Shown one piece after another: positions 1-7,652 of a stretch of DNA of 38,129 nt. The notes under the pieces were generated by a model that made no database searches, had not been told where the DNA came from, and was given only the letters and a program-made list of their open reading frames with translations. Position numbers and translations under genes: made by a program. Position 1 is the stretch's first letter; each line of letters begins with the position of its first letter. Source of the DNA: Bacteroidota bacterium (GTDB lineage: Bacteria > Bacteroidota > Bacteroidia > Bacteroidales > VadinHA17); contig JAKQPD010000034.1 of NCBI GenBank assembly GCA_029564935.1, positions 1 through 38,129 on the forward strand, read 5' to 3'.

Positions 1-258
1 GTGTCTATTGAAAATTGTTGGATGTTTTTTTCCTGCCTGAGGAAAGATAAAGCTGCTCCAATATCCATCATGCAGTTTTCCCAGCTAAAAGTACCCTCAC
101 TGTTAAAACTTCCCTCATAATTAAAAACAAGGATATTAATTCCGCTTTTGGACAGCCTTTCAGCTAATCCGTAGGGGCTGTCAGCATTACCAGGATATCC
201 ATGCAAGAGGATTAAAGTAGGTTGTGAATATAAAATAATTTTCAGGAAATGTCCCGGC
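1..258 (-). pseudogene. Partial alpha/beta hydrolase, no usable start codon
   Basis: Reading leftward, this frame encodes a strand followed by LILLHGYPGN, the oxyanion-hole HG region of the alpha/beta hydrolase fold. It continues with a helix-strand pair (LAERLSKSGINILVFNYEG) typical of that family. The window edge cuts the gene before the nucleophile elbow. The frame is open back to an in-frame TAG just inside the end of the neighbouring ParB-like gene, but between that stop and the HG motif there is no ATG or GTG. TTG occurs only inside the motif. It is either a gene that lost its 5' end, or one translated from an unusual codon such as ATT or CTG, coupled to the upstream gene. The fold is clear; the substrate is unknown. 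Confidence 0.6.
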
Positions 259-697
259 CACTATGAAGATTTTTCAAATCTTTAATCTTACAATTCCAAT
301 ATTCAACATACTTTGCATAAGCCTTCCGGCTCACAAGAAATTTAAAATGCTGTTCTGCTTTTATTCTGTATGCCATTATTGTCTCAATACTCTGCCGATG
401 CGCCTTTTCCACCCTGTGATTGCCATCAATAACATTGTACCTGTCAGGCGCTATTTCGGCCAGTATCACAGGCGATGTCAGATCAACTGAATCAAGGTGA
501 GATTCATTTATATTTAAGGACTCTCTATAAATTTTTCTCACTGAAACAGGTTCAGGTACAAACATATCCGGATTGTTACGGATATACTCAAGCATCTTTG
601 TAATATTGAATATGAATATTCCATTCTGGTACAATTCATCATCCTCTTCAGCCGGAATGGGAATGAAATTTTTGTCGATTATGAATTTCCTATCCAT
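242..697 (-). CDS. ParB/Srx-like domain protein
   Basis: This 151-residue protein has the motif NVIDGNHRVEKAHRQ at about residues 88-102. It matches the ParB/sulfiredoxin fold signature, in which a G-x-HR stretch follows a strand and binds nucleotide or phosphate. The N-terminal half (DLTSPVILAEIAPDRYNVIDG) fits the strand-loop layout of stand-alone ParB-like proteins. There is no HTH and no partition locus nearby, so a role in chromosome segregation is unlikely; related small proteins occur in accessory regions. The alpha/beta hydrolase frame follows directly on the same strand. The ATG at 697 is the only sensible start. The exact function is unknown. Confidence 0.6.
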   Translation of the reverse strand: MDRKFIIDKNFIPIPAEEDDELYQNGIFIFNITKMLEYIRNNPDMFVPEPVSVRKIYRESLNINESHLDSVDLTSPVILAEIAPDRYNVIDGNHRVEKAHRQSIETIMAYRIKAEQHFKFLVSRKAYAKYVEYWNCKIKDLKNLHSGRDIS

Positions 698-816
698 AGT
701 TATTATCAGGGAAAATGCTTCAAAATTATTTATTTAAGTCCAGCCTGATTCCACCAATCTGCTAATAAATAATCATATATTGTATAATCCATTAAATATA
801 TTAAGATATTTGTACT

Positions 817-1000
817 GTGAGTACTAATAATGAAATAAAATTAAAGAAACTCCTGGATTTACATATTCCGGGAACAATGATTCTTGCTTCGTGGCTCGAA
901 GCCAATGTCTTTTCCTATGACTTGCAACAACGATATAGAAAAAGTGGCCGGCTGGAATCTATTTGAGTAGGTGTATTCAAACTCCAGAAGGAACCCTGGA
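817..1000 (+). pseudogene. AbiEi antitoxin N-terminal remnant
   Basis: From a GTG at 817 the frame reads about 49 residues that look like the N-terminal winged-helix domain of AbiEi-type antitoxins: an IPGT turn, then a SWLEAN helix and a recognition segment YDLQQRYRKSGRLESI. A TGA at 964-966 stops the frame where the family has glycine (ESIG-x-GVF). Reading through the stop gives VGVFKLQKEP, which again matches the family, and then similarity fades near 1000. A TAG follows near 1050. Intact AbiEi proteins are roughly 200 residues or longer and sit next to an AbiEii nucleotidyltransferase toxin, which is absent. I read it as a dead type IV toxin-antitoxin or abortive-infection gene. Confidence 0.6.
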
Positions 1001-1012
1001 GACTGGATGTAG

Positions 1013-1126
1013 CTATTCTTTTATCATCGAATCAATTTCAGATCTTAACTTAGGCAGATAAACAGTAATTATTCCCCAGATATTTTCATCTGATATTGAG
1101 TCATACCCATGGATTAATATTAGTAT
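1013..1126 (-). pseudogene. HEPN (DUF86) toxin C-terminal remnant
   Basis: Directly after the TAA of the nucleotidyltransferase, and in the same frame, 37 codons read ILILIHGYDSISDENIW and on to SMIKE before a TAG. This is the C-terminal end of a HEPN-family toxin: IHGYDS is the tail of the RNase motif R-x4-H-x-Y, and the D-E-x-I-W helix follows it. The first two-thirds of the gene (about 70 residues, including the catalytic Arg) is missing. A deletion has joined the end of the MNT gene to the end of its HEPN partner. The fragment cannot be active. Confidence 0.65.
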
Positions 1127-1438
1127 TTAAGCAATTCCTCGGTCATAAACCAGTCTTTTTTCTCTGTCCAGAACCTTGCGGAATATTGGATTTCTGATAG
1201 CTTGGTTTTCAAGTAAATCTATTTGTCTGCCAAAGAGGTCTTCAAGTTTCTCCTTAAAGTCCATATAATTGTCGAAGTAATCAATAATATCGATATCGTT
1301 AAACTGAACAAGAAAATCAATGTCACTTAAATCATTGAATCCATCTGTGAGGATTGATCTAAAAATATAAAGTTCTTTTACTTTGTGTTGTCTGCAAAGC
1401 AGGGTTAATTTGTTGATATTTATTGCAATCAGATTCAT
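1127..1438 (-). CDS. MNT-type minimal nucleotidyltransferase, probably inactive
   Basis: This is a 103-residue member of the minimal nucleotidyltransferase family, which serves as antitoxin in HEPN/MNT modules by adenylylating the HEPN toxin. The catalytic segment reads YIFRSILTDGFNDLSDIDFLV. The DID metal-binding pair is present, but the family's GS motif before it is RS, since glycine is replaced by arginine. That change should hurt nucleotide binding. The conserved FGRQIDLL strand carrying the third carboxylate is present. The partner toxin survives only as a C-terminal stub just downstream. The ORF is intact and may still be expressed, but is likely on the way to loss. Confidence 0.65.
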   Translation of the reverse strand: MNLIAININKLTLLCRQHKVKELYIFRSILTDGFNDLSDIDFLVQFNDIDIIDYFDNYMDFKEKLEDLFGRQIDLLENQAIRNPIFRKVLDREKRLVYDRGIA

Positions 1439-1490
1439 GAACCAAAGATAGTCATTGATAATTAACCAGAATCTCTCTTATGACAATTAA

Positions 1491-1512
1491 TTGGTGCCAG
1501 GTTTGGTGCCAG
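1491..1512. repeat. Tandem 12-bp-spaced TTGGTGCCAG pair
   Basis: The decamer TTGGTGCCAG occurs at 1491-1500 and again at 1503-1512. Close relatives lie in other intergenic gaps of this window: GGTGCCAG then TTGGGGCCGG at 4283-4300, TTTGGTGCCGGGA at 6878-6890, and GTTTGGTGCCAATT at 7534-7547. The remaining gap 1439-1658 shows no convincing gene apart from the promoter box before the AraC gene. Confidence 0.4.
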
Positions 1513-1645
1513 TATTTTCAACATATCGGTATAAATCCATGGAATCTTTTACAATTATTATGCATCAAGATGAACAGGTACAAACAGATACAAATCTTGG
1601 TAAATCCCCAAAATCATCCCTTCCTGAATAATTTCTTAAAGATTG

Positions 1646-1653
1646 TACCTTTG
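1646..1653 (+). promoter_or_regulatory. Bacteroidota -7 box before AraC gene
   Basis: TACCTTTG matches the Bacteroidota primary sigma-factor -7 consensus TAnnTTTG. It ends only 5 bases before the ATG at 1659, so transcription would begin at or next to the start codon and the message may be leaderless. No strong -33 TTG is evident. Confidence 0.4.
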
Positions 1654-1658
1654 TATCT

Positions 1659-2786
1659 ATGAAGTATATCTTCCTGATTGCTGTTTTTAACGCCCTGCTG
1701 TTTATTGTCTTTTTGTTGCAGAAGAGACCCAGGGCTCTGCATGATAACATTTTGATTTGCTGGTTAACATATCTGGGGTTCTTTATTGGAATCTATGCTT
1801 TTTATTCTCACGACCTGTTTACCCATTATAAATTACTATCCATCAGCCTGATCTCTCTGCTTATGTTGCACGGGCCGTTTTTGTATTTATATATTCAAAC
1901 ACTTGTATCAAACCAGGATCGGCTATCCTGGAAAGACCTTTTCCACTTGCTCCCTTATATTTTTTTTAATTTATATATTCTTGTCAGTTCATTTCAACCT
2001 GTCGCATCAGAAAAGTTAAACATCGAACGTCTATCAGGGAATTTCGATCCTCCATTATTATTCCTGATCTTTCTGATCCTTACTCTCCTTTCAGGAACAA
2101 TTTATTTTATATTGACAATCAGGCTGTTCAGAAAGCTTGACATAAGGATCTTTAATAATTATTCCTATTCGGCTCATATTGACTTAAAATGGCTCAGATG
2201 GCTGGTCCTTGTTTTTGGAATTGTGTGGACAATCCTGATTTGTGTTACAATAATCCATCATGTTTTCAATATGTTCTCAATGGTTTTCTGTACAGATGGA
2301 TTATTCCTGTCATTATCTGCTTTTGTCATCCTGATTGGTTATTTGGGATTGAAACAGAAAGTAATCTTCTCCGCTGCGGATTTTGAGGCATCAATAGGAA
2401 GTTCTAAACCTTTAACCAAATATGCTGGATCGAGACTTACGGAATCTGAAGCGAAACAATATGCTGAAAGACTTTCAGACTATATGAAGTCATCAAAACC
2501 ATATTTAAATCCGGAACTGACCCTTTCACAATTAGCTGGTGGCCTTGGAATTTCAAGCCATTTTCTTTCACAGGTAATAAATGAAAAGTTCGAACTTAAT
2601 TTTTTTGATTTCATTAACGGATATCGTGTTGAAGAATTTAAAGAAAGAACCGCTGATCCCAGATACAGTAATTTTTCATTATTAGGAATTGCACTTGAAT
2701 GTGGTTTTAACTCGAAGTCAGCATTCAACAGGATTTTTAAACTAAAAACAGGCCTTACTCCGTCTCAGTTTAAAAAGACCTTGTAA
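1659..2786 (+). CDS. Membrane-bound AraC-family transcriptional regulator
   Basis: This 375-residue protein has about seven hydrophobic helices in residues 1-240 and a C-terminal AraC/XylS DNA-binding domain (about 285-375). The two helix-turn-helix units are visible: LTLSQLAGGLGISSHFLSQV, and FSLLGIALECGFNSKSAFNR followed by the GLTPSQFK ending that closes the domain. This 7TM-AraC architecture is common in Bacteroidota, where the membrane part is thought to sense an envelope or small-molecule cue and the tethered domain binds DNA. It is monocistronic. The secreted DUF6448 gene and the hemerythrin gene downstream on the same strand are possible targets, but that is only proximity. Confidence 0.85.
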   Translation: MKYIFLIAVFNALLFIVFLLQKRPRALHDNILICWLTYLGFFIGIYAFYSHDLFTHYKLLSISLISLLMLHGPFLYLYIQTLVSNQDRLSWKDLFHLLPYIFFNLYILVSSFQPVASEKLNIERLSGNFDPPLLFLIFLILTLLSGTIYFILTIRLFRKLDIRIFNNYSYSAHIDLKWLRWLVLVFGIVWTILICVTIIHHVFNMFSMVFCTDGLFLSLSAFVILIGYLGLKQKVIFSAADFEASIGSSKPLTKYAGSRLTESEAKQYAERLSDYMKSSKPYLNPELTLSQLAGGLGISSHFLSQVINEKFELNFFDFINGYRVEEFKERTADPRYSNFSLLGIALECGFNSKSAFNRIFKLKTGLTPSQFKKTL

Positions 2787-2834
2787 TCAGTTGTTTATAT
2801 ACTTTACTTCTGAATTCTATCCGTCTCATTTTAT

Positions 2835-2852
2835 AAAACAGGCCCTGTTTTT
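2835..2852 (+). terminator. Candidate rho-independent terminator
   Basis: A perfect 7-bp stem AAAACAG/CTGTTTT with a GCC loop (2835-2851) runs into a short T tract, 48 bases after the AraC gene stop. The stem is AT-rich, so it may be weak. Confidence 0.4.
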
Positions 2853-2967
2853 CAGTGTTCACAAGTCCTGTCTTATAACTCTGGACGATTCCCCTTTTGC
2901 CATAATGTAATTTTGAATCGAATTTATAACAGTTTGATTCTTAATTATTAATTTAAAATTTTATGAT

Positions 2968-3609
2968 ATGAAAACAAATGAAAAGAAAGTTGCTACAGAC
3001 AACTTAAAAAGTAATCAGAACAGAAGGGCTTCATTAAGGAGGCTTCTGGCACCTTCGTTTATTCTATTAATGTTGATTTTTTCAACAAATGTTTCTTTTG
3101 CCCATTGCGATACTATGGATGGTCCGCTGATTAAAGATGCAAAGATCGCAATTAACAAAAACAATGTGAATTATGTCCTTAAATGGGTACAACCAGAGAA
3201 TGAGACCGAAATCAAGGAGGCTTTCTCCCTTGCGATGAAAGTAAGAAAGTCAGGCGCTGACGCCCGGAATCTGGCAGATAAATATTTCTTTGAAACAGTC
3301 GTGAGACTTCACAGAGAAGGAGAAGGAGTCCCTTTTACAGGAGTTAAACCATCAGGAACTCCAATTGATGAAAAGATACTGGCTGCCGATAAATCAATTG
3401 AAAAAGGGAACCTGTCTCCAATTAAAGATCTTGTTCCCAAAGAAATGCTGCCAGAACTGGAAGTGCGGTTTAATAAAGTAATGTCCCTGAAGGATTTTGA
3501 TGTGAATAATGTATCCGAAGGAAGAGAGTACATTGAGGCTTATGTACAATTCTTCAAGTTTGCTGAAGGTGAAGAAGAAGGCCACGCTCTTCATGAGTCA
3601 CATAATTAA
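2968..3609 (+). CDS. Exported DUF6448 family protein
   Basis: This 213-residue protein has a basic N-terminal stretch (residues 1-27), one hydrophobic segment (about 28-44) and a likely signal-peptidase site after SFA, so the mature protein begins with HCDTMDGP. The mature sequence (CDTMDGPLIKDAKIAI, then VLKWVQPENE, KSGADARNLADKYFFETVVRLHR split across the middle) matches the DUF6448 family as I remember it, an all-helical secreted family without known function. The tail is His- and Glu-rich (EEEGHALHESHN), which could bind metal. A TAAATTTG promoter box lies between it and the hemerythrin gene, so the two are probably transcribed separately. Confidence 0.7.
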   Translation: MKTNEKKVATDNLKSNQNRRASLRRLLAPSFILLMLIFSTNVSFAHCDTMDGPLIKDAKIAINKNNVNYVLKWVQPENETEIKEAFSLAMKVRKSGADARNLADKYFFETVVRLHREGEGVPFTGVKPSGTPIDEKILAADKSIEKGNLSPIKDLVPKEMLPELEVRFNKVMSLKDFDVNNVSEGREYIEAYVQFFKFAEGEEEGHALHESHN

Positions 3610-3626
3610 TAATTTACACACCAATA

Positions 3627-3634
3627 TAAATTTG
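3627..3634 (+). promoter_or_regulatory. Putative -7 box before hemerythrin gene
   Basis: TAAATTTG fits the Bacteroidota TAnnTTTG -7 consensus and lies 44 bases before the ATG of the hemerythrin gene. The -33 element is not obvious. Confidence 0.35.
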
Positions 3635-3678
3635 TATAATCACAATTTTGAATTTATCAAACTATAAAAATATTTAAT

Positions 3679-4245
3679 ATGAAAACAGCAATAGAAGACC
3701 TGATACATGAACATAAAGCTATTCAGTATGCTTTGAATATTCTGGAAAAAATGAGTGAACGGATTGAGAATAATCGTGATGCCAAGAAATCTGACATCAA
3801 AAGCTTTTTGGAATTCTTAAAAGAATTTGCAGATAAGTGCCATCACGGAAAAGAGGAGGATTTTTTATTCCCTGCTTTGGAAAAAGCAGGACTTAAAAAA
3901 GAAGGAGGTCCGATTGGAGCAATGTTATTCGATCATACTCAGGGGAGGAATTACATCAAACAGATGCAAAACAGCATTTTGAATAACCAGGTTGACAGAC
4001 TTCTTTTTGTTCAGGCTTCCAAAGATTACATTAGCCTGATGAGGTCACACATCCAAAAAGAAAATAATGTATTGTTCCCTCTGGTTGATATAAAACTTTC
4101 AGATTCAGAGCAAAACGATCTGTATGAAAAGTTTGAAAATCATGAAGAAAATGTAATAGGTAAGGGCAGGCATGAAGAGTTGCATAATATCCTTGAAACA
4201 TTAGCGGGAAAATACCTGGTTCTGGATAAAACGGCACATCACTAA
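3679..4245 (+). CDS. Hemerythrin HHE domain protein
   Basis: This 188-residue cytoplasmic protein carries the four-helix di-iron hemerythrin layout. LIHEHKAIQYAL gives the first His, CHHGKEEDFLFPAL the second His and the bridging Glu, FDHTQGRNYI the third His, and SHIQKENNVLFPLVD the last His and Glu. Such proteins bind O2 or NO, or act in iron-sulfur repair. The spacing and the KEED/KENN signature fit the bacterial cation-binding HHE type rather than RIC/ScdA, since the N-terminal ScdA domain is absent. There is no signal peptide. The gene follows an exported DUF6448 protein and faces an alarmone synthetase transcribed towards it. Confidence 0.85.
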   Translation: MKTAIEDLIHEHKAIQYALNILEKMSERIENNRDAKKSDIKSFLEFLKEFADKCHHGKEEDFLFPALEKAGLKKEGGPIGAMLFDHTQGRNYIKQMQNSILNNQVDRLLFVQASKDYISLMRSHIQKENNVLFPLVDIKLSDSEQNDLYEKFENHEENVIGKGRHEELHNILETLAGKYLVLDKTAHH

Positions 4246-4331
4246 GCTTCTTTTGACGATGTCTTTTATGCGGCAGGATTAAGGTGCCAGTTTGGGGCCG
4301 GGATTTTGAGGAAAAATTGAGGAATTTTATT

Positions 4332-5009
4332 TTACGCTATTGTAATATTGTACAGGTTCTGCATCCTCAGATCAATATTTGAAATAATATCAGCGCAGTC
4401 TTTCAGTTCTTTTGTAACACTTTCCGTCTTCCTGTTGGTCAGCTTATATGATAGCTCATGTTCAAGTGACGCCCATAAATCCATTGCAATCGTTCGAATC
4501 TGAATCTCAACTTTCACAAGTTCTGTGCTTTCTGACAAAAACACAGGAACAGTTACTATAAGGTGCAGGCTTCTGTAACCGTTCGGTTTCGGGTCCTTTA
4601 TATAATCAGATCTTCGGATAACTTTAATATCATCCTGAGAAGTTAGCAGGTCGGCAATGAGGTAGACATCGTCAATATAAGAACATATTACCCGGACACC
4701 AGCTATATCAGTAAGATTCTCTCTGGCAGATTTAACGCTAAGCTCAAAACCCCTTCGTGACAGCTTTCTTATAATACTTCTTGGCGATTTAACCCTGGCT
4801 GTTATTATATGTATCGGGTTGCGATCTTTCACATGCTTAAATTCATCATTAAGGTTTTCAAGCTTTGTTGTGATTTCTCTGGTAGCTGATGAATAAAGAT
4901 TCTCAGTAATACGAAAAGAATTTATTGCTTCAATGATTTCTTTGGGTAAGTCCTGGTCAGTAAATCCATCAAGTAAATAGTAAGTTTTGGGAAGATCAAA
5001 TTTATCCAT
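4332..5009 (-). CDS. relQ: Small alarmone synthetase (RelQ/YjbM-like GTP pyrophosphokinase)
   Basis: This 225-residue protein contains only the RelA/SpoT synthetase domain, the size expected of the RelQ/YjbM small alarmone synthetases. It would transfer pyrophosphate from ATP to GTP or GDP to give (p)ppGpp. Visible motifs are RVKSPRSIIRKL (substrate-binding basic helix), LTDIAGVRVICSYIDDVY (catalytic Asp region), KPNGYRSLHL (the conserved Y-x-S-x-H segment), and VEIQIRTIAMDLWASLEHEL (the EIQIRT strand with the catalytic Glu and the W-x2-LEH helix). No hydrolase, TGS or ACT domain is present. It is monocistronic and close to a hemerythrin gene. The gene symbol is assigned by architecture. Confidence 0.85.
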   Translation of the reverse strand: MDKFDLPKTYYLLDGFTDQDLPKEIIEAINSFRITENLYSSATREITTKLENLNDEFKHVKDRNPIHIITARVKSPRSIIRKLSRRGFELSVKSARENLTDIAGVRVICSYIDDVYLIADLLTSQDDIKVIRRSDYIKDPKPNGYRSLHLIVTVPVFLSESTELVKVEIQIRTIAMDLWASLEHELSYKLTNRKTESVTKELKDCADIISNIDLRMQNLYNITIA

Positions 5010-5255
5010 TGTATTTAAGAATATTAGTATTATCCAACATAAATATTTAAAAGAAGGTTAATCCCATAAGCTCGCCCCGGTTGCGTATTCTGGTCTTTAA
5101 CAAGATAAAGTAAGACATGGGTAAAATTACAAAAAAAGCCTGTCTGACAGCAGTCGGAATAATCGTACAGCCTGTGCAGCCTCTGCCTGAGGGGTTACTA
5201 TTATGGGATTTTCATTAACTTTGTTCAGGTATACCGACAGTCTCATTGATAAATT

Positions 5256-5288
5256 GAATGAGCACTATGGCGGAGACATAGTGCATTC
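5256..5288. promoter_or_regulatory. Bulged hairpin upstream of cardiolipin synthase
   Basis: CACTATG (5263-5269) and CATAGTG (5277-5283) form a perfect 7-bp inverted repeat around a 7-base loop. An outer GAATG/CATTC pair extends it to 12 bp with a 2-base bulge. It ends 30 bases before the cls ATG and could be an operator or an mRNA structure. The rest of the 5010-5317 gap holds no convincing gene. A 45-codon ORF (5203-5340) overlaps this hairpin and the cls start, and I could not match it to anything. Confidence 0.4.
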
Positions 5289-5317
5289 CGATTTATACCA
5301 GTCAAAGAATAATTCAG

Positions 5318-6769
5318 ATGAACAGGATCTTACTGGCTGAAGTAGCGTATGTAGTTGTTCTTGTACTGGTGTGCATCCGTATTATTTATGATACCCGAAG
5401 CGCCAGCAAAACGCTTGCATATCTTCTCCTGGCAATATTTATACCTTTCGCCGGGATGATTTTCTATTTCCTTTTTGGCATTAATTACCGGAAAAGGATC
5501 ATCTATAGCAAGAAACTGACAACAGATGAAAAGAAACTAATTGAACTGCATGACAGGATAGTATCATCAACGGTGAACAATCTTAAAATGCACTCAGATG
5601 AAATGAGAGCGGGTGAAGGGCTTGTCAATCTCTTGTTGCATGATAATCTGAGTCCTCTGACAAATGGGAACAATGCTAAGTTGCTGATTAACGGAGAAGA
5701 TAAATTTCCGGAAGTGATTAAAGCCCTGAAGTCGGCGAAGGATCACATCCATATGGAGTATTATATTTATGAAAACGACCTGATTGGCAATCTTATAAAA
5801 GATATACTTATTGAGAAGGCACGTGAAGGTATCTGTGTGAGGTTTATTTATGACGATTTTGGCAGCAGGCAGATAAGGAAGAAGCTTGTAAAGGAGTTAA
5901 AAGAAGGTGGAGTTGAGGCATATCCGTTCAACCGTGTCAGGCTTTTACTTTTTGCCAACAGGATCAATTACAGAAATCACCGGAAAATCATCGTAATTGA
6001 CGGTAAAACAGGTTTTACGGGTGGCATAAACATAAGCGACAGGTACATAAACGATGGGAAGATAAAGAACAAAGTTTACTGGCGCGACACCCACCTGCGA
6101 ATCGACGGACCGGGAATTGTTATTCTCCAGCATGTTTTTCTTTGCGACTGGAATTTTTGTTCAGGCCAGAAAGTTGAAGCTGAAAGAAAATACTTTAATA
6201 CAACTCCCATGCCTGATAGTGATGTAAGGATTCAGATTGCAGCCAGCGGACCTGATTCACCAAACTCGACAATTATGCTCTCACTTCTGAAAGCTATCAC
6301 AATGGCAAAGAAGGAAGTGCTTATAACTACCCCATACTTCATCCCCGGGGGAAGTATTCTGGACGGCCTGACGATGGCTGCCCTTAGCGGTGTTTCTGTT
6401 AAGCTCCTTGTTCCGGGTATCACAGATTCAGTTATAGTAAATAAAGCAGCAAGATCATATTACGGGGAACTGATGAATGCCGGAGTAGAAATCTATATTT
6501 ACAGGAAAGGTTTTATCCATGCAAAAACAATGGTAATTGATAATTTTGTGTCCATTATTGGGACAACCAATTTGAATCACAGGAGTTTTAATCTTGATTT
6601 TGAAGTTAATGCAAATATTTACGACACTGCCTTTTCTGAAAACCTGAGCAAAGTTTTTTATGCTGATCTCAGGGATGCCGAGAAGATAAACATCGAGAGG
6701 TGGAAATCGCGGCCGGCTTATCTTAAACTGGTTGAAAGGCTGGCAAGGCTTCTTTCCCCGGTAATGTAA
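5318..6769 (+). CDS. cls: Cardiolipin synthase
   Basis: This 483-residue membrane enzyme condenses two phosphatidylglycerols into cardiolipin. Two N-terminal transmembrane helices (about residues 5-25 and 33-53, the second with the PLDc_N-like AIFIPFAGMIFYFLFG) precede two phospholipase D domains. Each domain has an HKD motif: HRKIIVIDGKTGFTGG near residue 221 and HAKTMVIDNFVSIIGTTN near residue 401. Length and layout match the ClsA family. The start is the ATG at 5318, which places the first helix immediately after a short N-terminus. It appears monocistronic. A bulged hairpin lies just upstream. Confidence 0.93.
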   Translation: MNRILLAEVAYVVVLVLVCIRIIYDTRSASKTLAYLLLAIFIPFAGMIFYFLFGINYRKRIIYSKKLTTDEKKLIELHDRIVSSTVNNLKMHSDEMRAGEGLVNLLLHDNLSPLTNGNNAKLLINGEDKFPEVIKALKSAKDHIHMEYYIYENDLIGNLIKDILIEKAREGICVRFIYDDFGSRQIRKKLVKELKEGGVEAYPFNRVRLLLFANRINYRNHRKIIVIDGKTGFTGGINISDRYINDGKIKNKVYWRDTHLRIDGPGIVILQHVFLCDWNFCSGQKVEAERKYFNTTPMPDSDVRIQIAASGPDSPNSTIMLSLLKAITMAKKEVLITTPYFIPGGSILDGLTMAALSGVSVKLLVPGITDSVIVNKAARSYYGELMNAGVEIYIYRKGFIHAKTMVIDNFVSIIGTTNLNHRSFNLDFEVNANIYDTAFSENLSKVFYADLRDAEKINIERWKSRPAYLKLVERLARLLSPVM

Positions 6770-6791
6770 AATCTATCATAATCTATCAACC

Positions 6792-6920
6792 ATGATACAA
6801 TCATATAATCAGGATATAAAAGATGTGCTGAATAGCCTCAAAACCTTCCTCCAGCTCGCTTTCATACTCACGCTTCCTTTGGTGCCGGGATCTGAAGAAA
6901 TTCTGTATAGATTTAAATAA
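6792..6920 (+). other. Unassigned 42-codon ORF in intergenic gap
   Basis: In the 6770-7018 gap the longest open frame on the plus strand encodes 42 residues (MIQSYNQDIKDVLNSLKTF... ending YRFK) with no ribosome binding site that I can see. It spans a copy of the TTTGGTGCC word. I recognise nothing in it, and it may be chance or a relic. No other gene is visible in this gap. Confidence 0.15.
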
Positions 6921-7018
6921 GAGAATGGTGTAAGGTGATACCTGTCAAGGCCTGAAAATATTATATCTTAAAAGAAAATTGGAACAAACTACAGGAAGGC
7001 CGATATATTGCAAAATCC

Positions 7019-7423
7019 TTAGCCTTTCAGCTCTTCCAGCAGTCGTAACGCAGCATCACGTATAGGCTTCTGCTTCCTTCGCCATATCAGGTATCCTGTA
7101 AATGCCGATATCAGCATTACCGGAATATAAAAAGCCTGAACATATAGTATCCTGTTTAACAGTTCAACTGTTGTCCATTCGCTTATTTCGGAAATTACCA
7201 GGGCGGCATCTATAAGCAGGATTGATGGCAGCATAAATAAATACCGGCCTCCTTTCACTCTTTCACGTAATGTCTCCTTTATTCTGTGTATTTTATTCAT
7301 CAGGATCTCCTGATAGATATCCATCTGGTCATCTGGTGTCGGAGCATAATACCTGCATATGTGTACTGTTTTTTCTTTGTTTCCGGAAATTATCTTCCGG
7401 AACTGCTCTTCTTTGTTCTCCAT
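7019..7423 (-). pseudogene. Sigma-factor N-terminus fused to membrane-protein C-terminus
   Basis: This 134-codon ORF looks like the product of a deletion joining two neighbouring genes. Residues 1-43 (EEQFRKIISGNKEKTVHICR, then YAPTPDDQMDIYQEILMN) match region 2.1-2.2 of Bacteroidota ECF sigma factors, including the DxxDxxQE core. The sequence then switches abruptly to a linker helix, two transmembrane segments (about 62-80 and 92-112), and a basic tail ending WRRKQKPIRDAALRLLEELKG. That C-terminus resembles the small two-helix membrane proteins encoded right after such sigma factors. It lacks sigma region 4 and the rest of region 2, so it cannot work as a sigma factor. Whether the chimera is expressed is unknown. 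Confidence 0.6.
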
Positions 7424-7552
7424 ATGAATTGGTACCTTTATTCATTTAGTACGTCAGTGAACACTTTTGTTACAGAAATTTAGCTTTTTTTTTAAGAAAA
7501 GTTTATATTTTTTATGTTCAGAAAAATAATAGGGTTTGGTGCCAATTGCATA

Positions 7553-7605
7553 AGCCGGTCGTCCTGACCACAAGAAGCCGGAGTTACCTGACCATCGCCA
7601 GCCGG
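7553..7605. repeat. Short imperfect tandem repeat, 23-24 bp period
   Basis: AGCCGG occurs at 7553, 7576 and 7600 and CTGACC at 7564 and 7588, giving about two and a third copies of a 23-24 bp unit. It lies in the 7424-7652 gap, after the end of the S51 peptidase gene and just beyond a TTTGGTGCC word. I see no gene in this gap. Confidence 0.35.
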
Positions 7606-7652
7606 TTGTAAATGGCTGTTCTTATATACATTATATTTTGAATTATCTGCAT

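Noticed and set aside
1480-1662. 60-codon plus-strand ORF in front of the AraC gene
   Set aside because: It covers the tandem TTGGTGCCAG repeat and the promoter box, has no recognisable fold or ribosome binding site, and overlaps the AraC start.
5203-5340. 45-codon ORF as a real gene
   Set aside because: No homology recognised, no ribosome binding site, and it overlaps the cls start; kept only as part of a regulatory observation.
7553-7605. Possible CRISPR-like repeat
   Set aside because: The unit is 23-24 bp with only about two copies and short matching words, no spacers of constant length and no cas genes.
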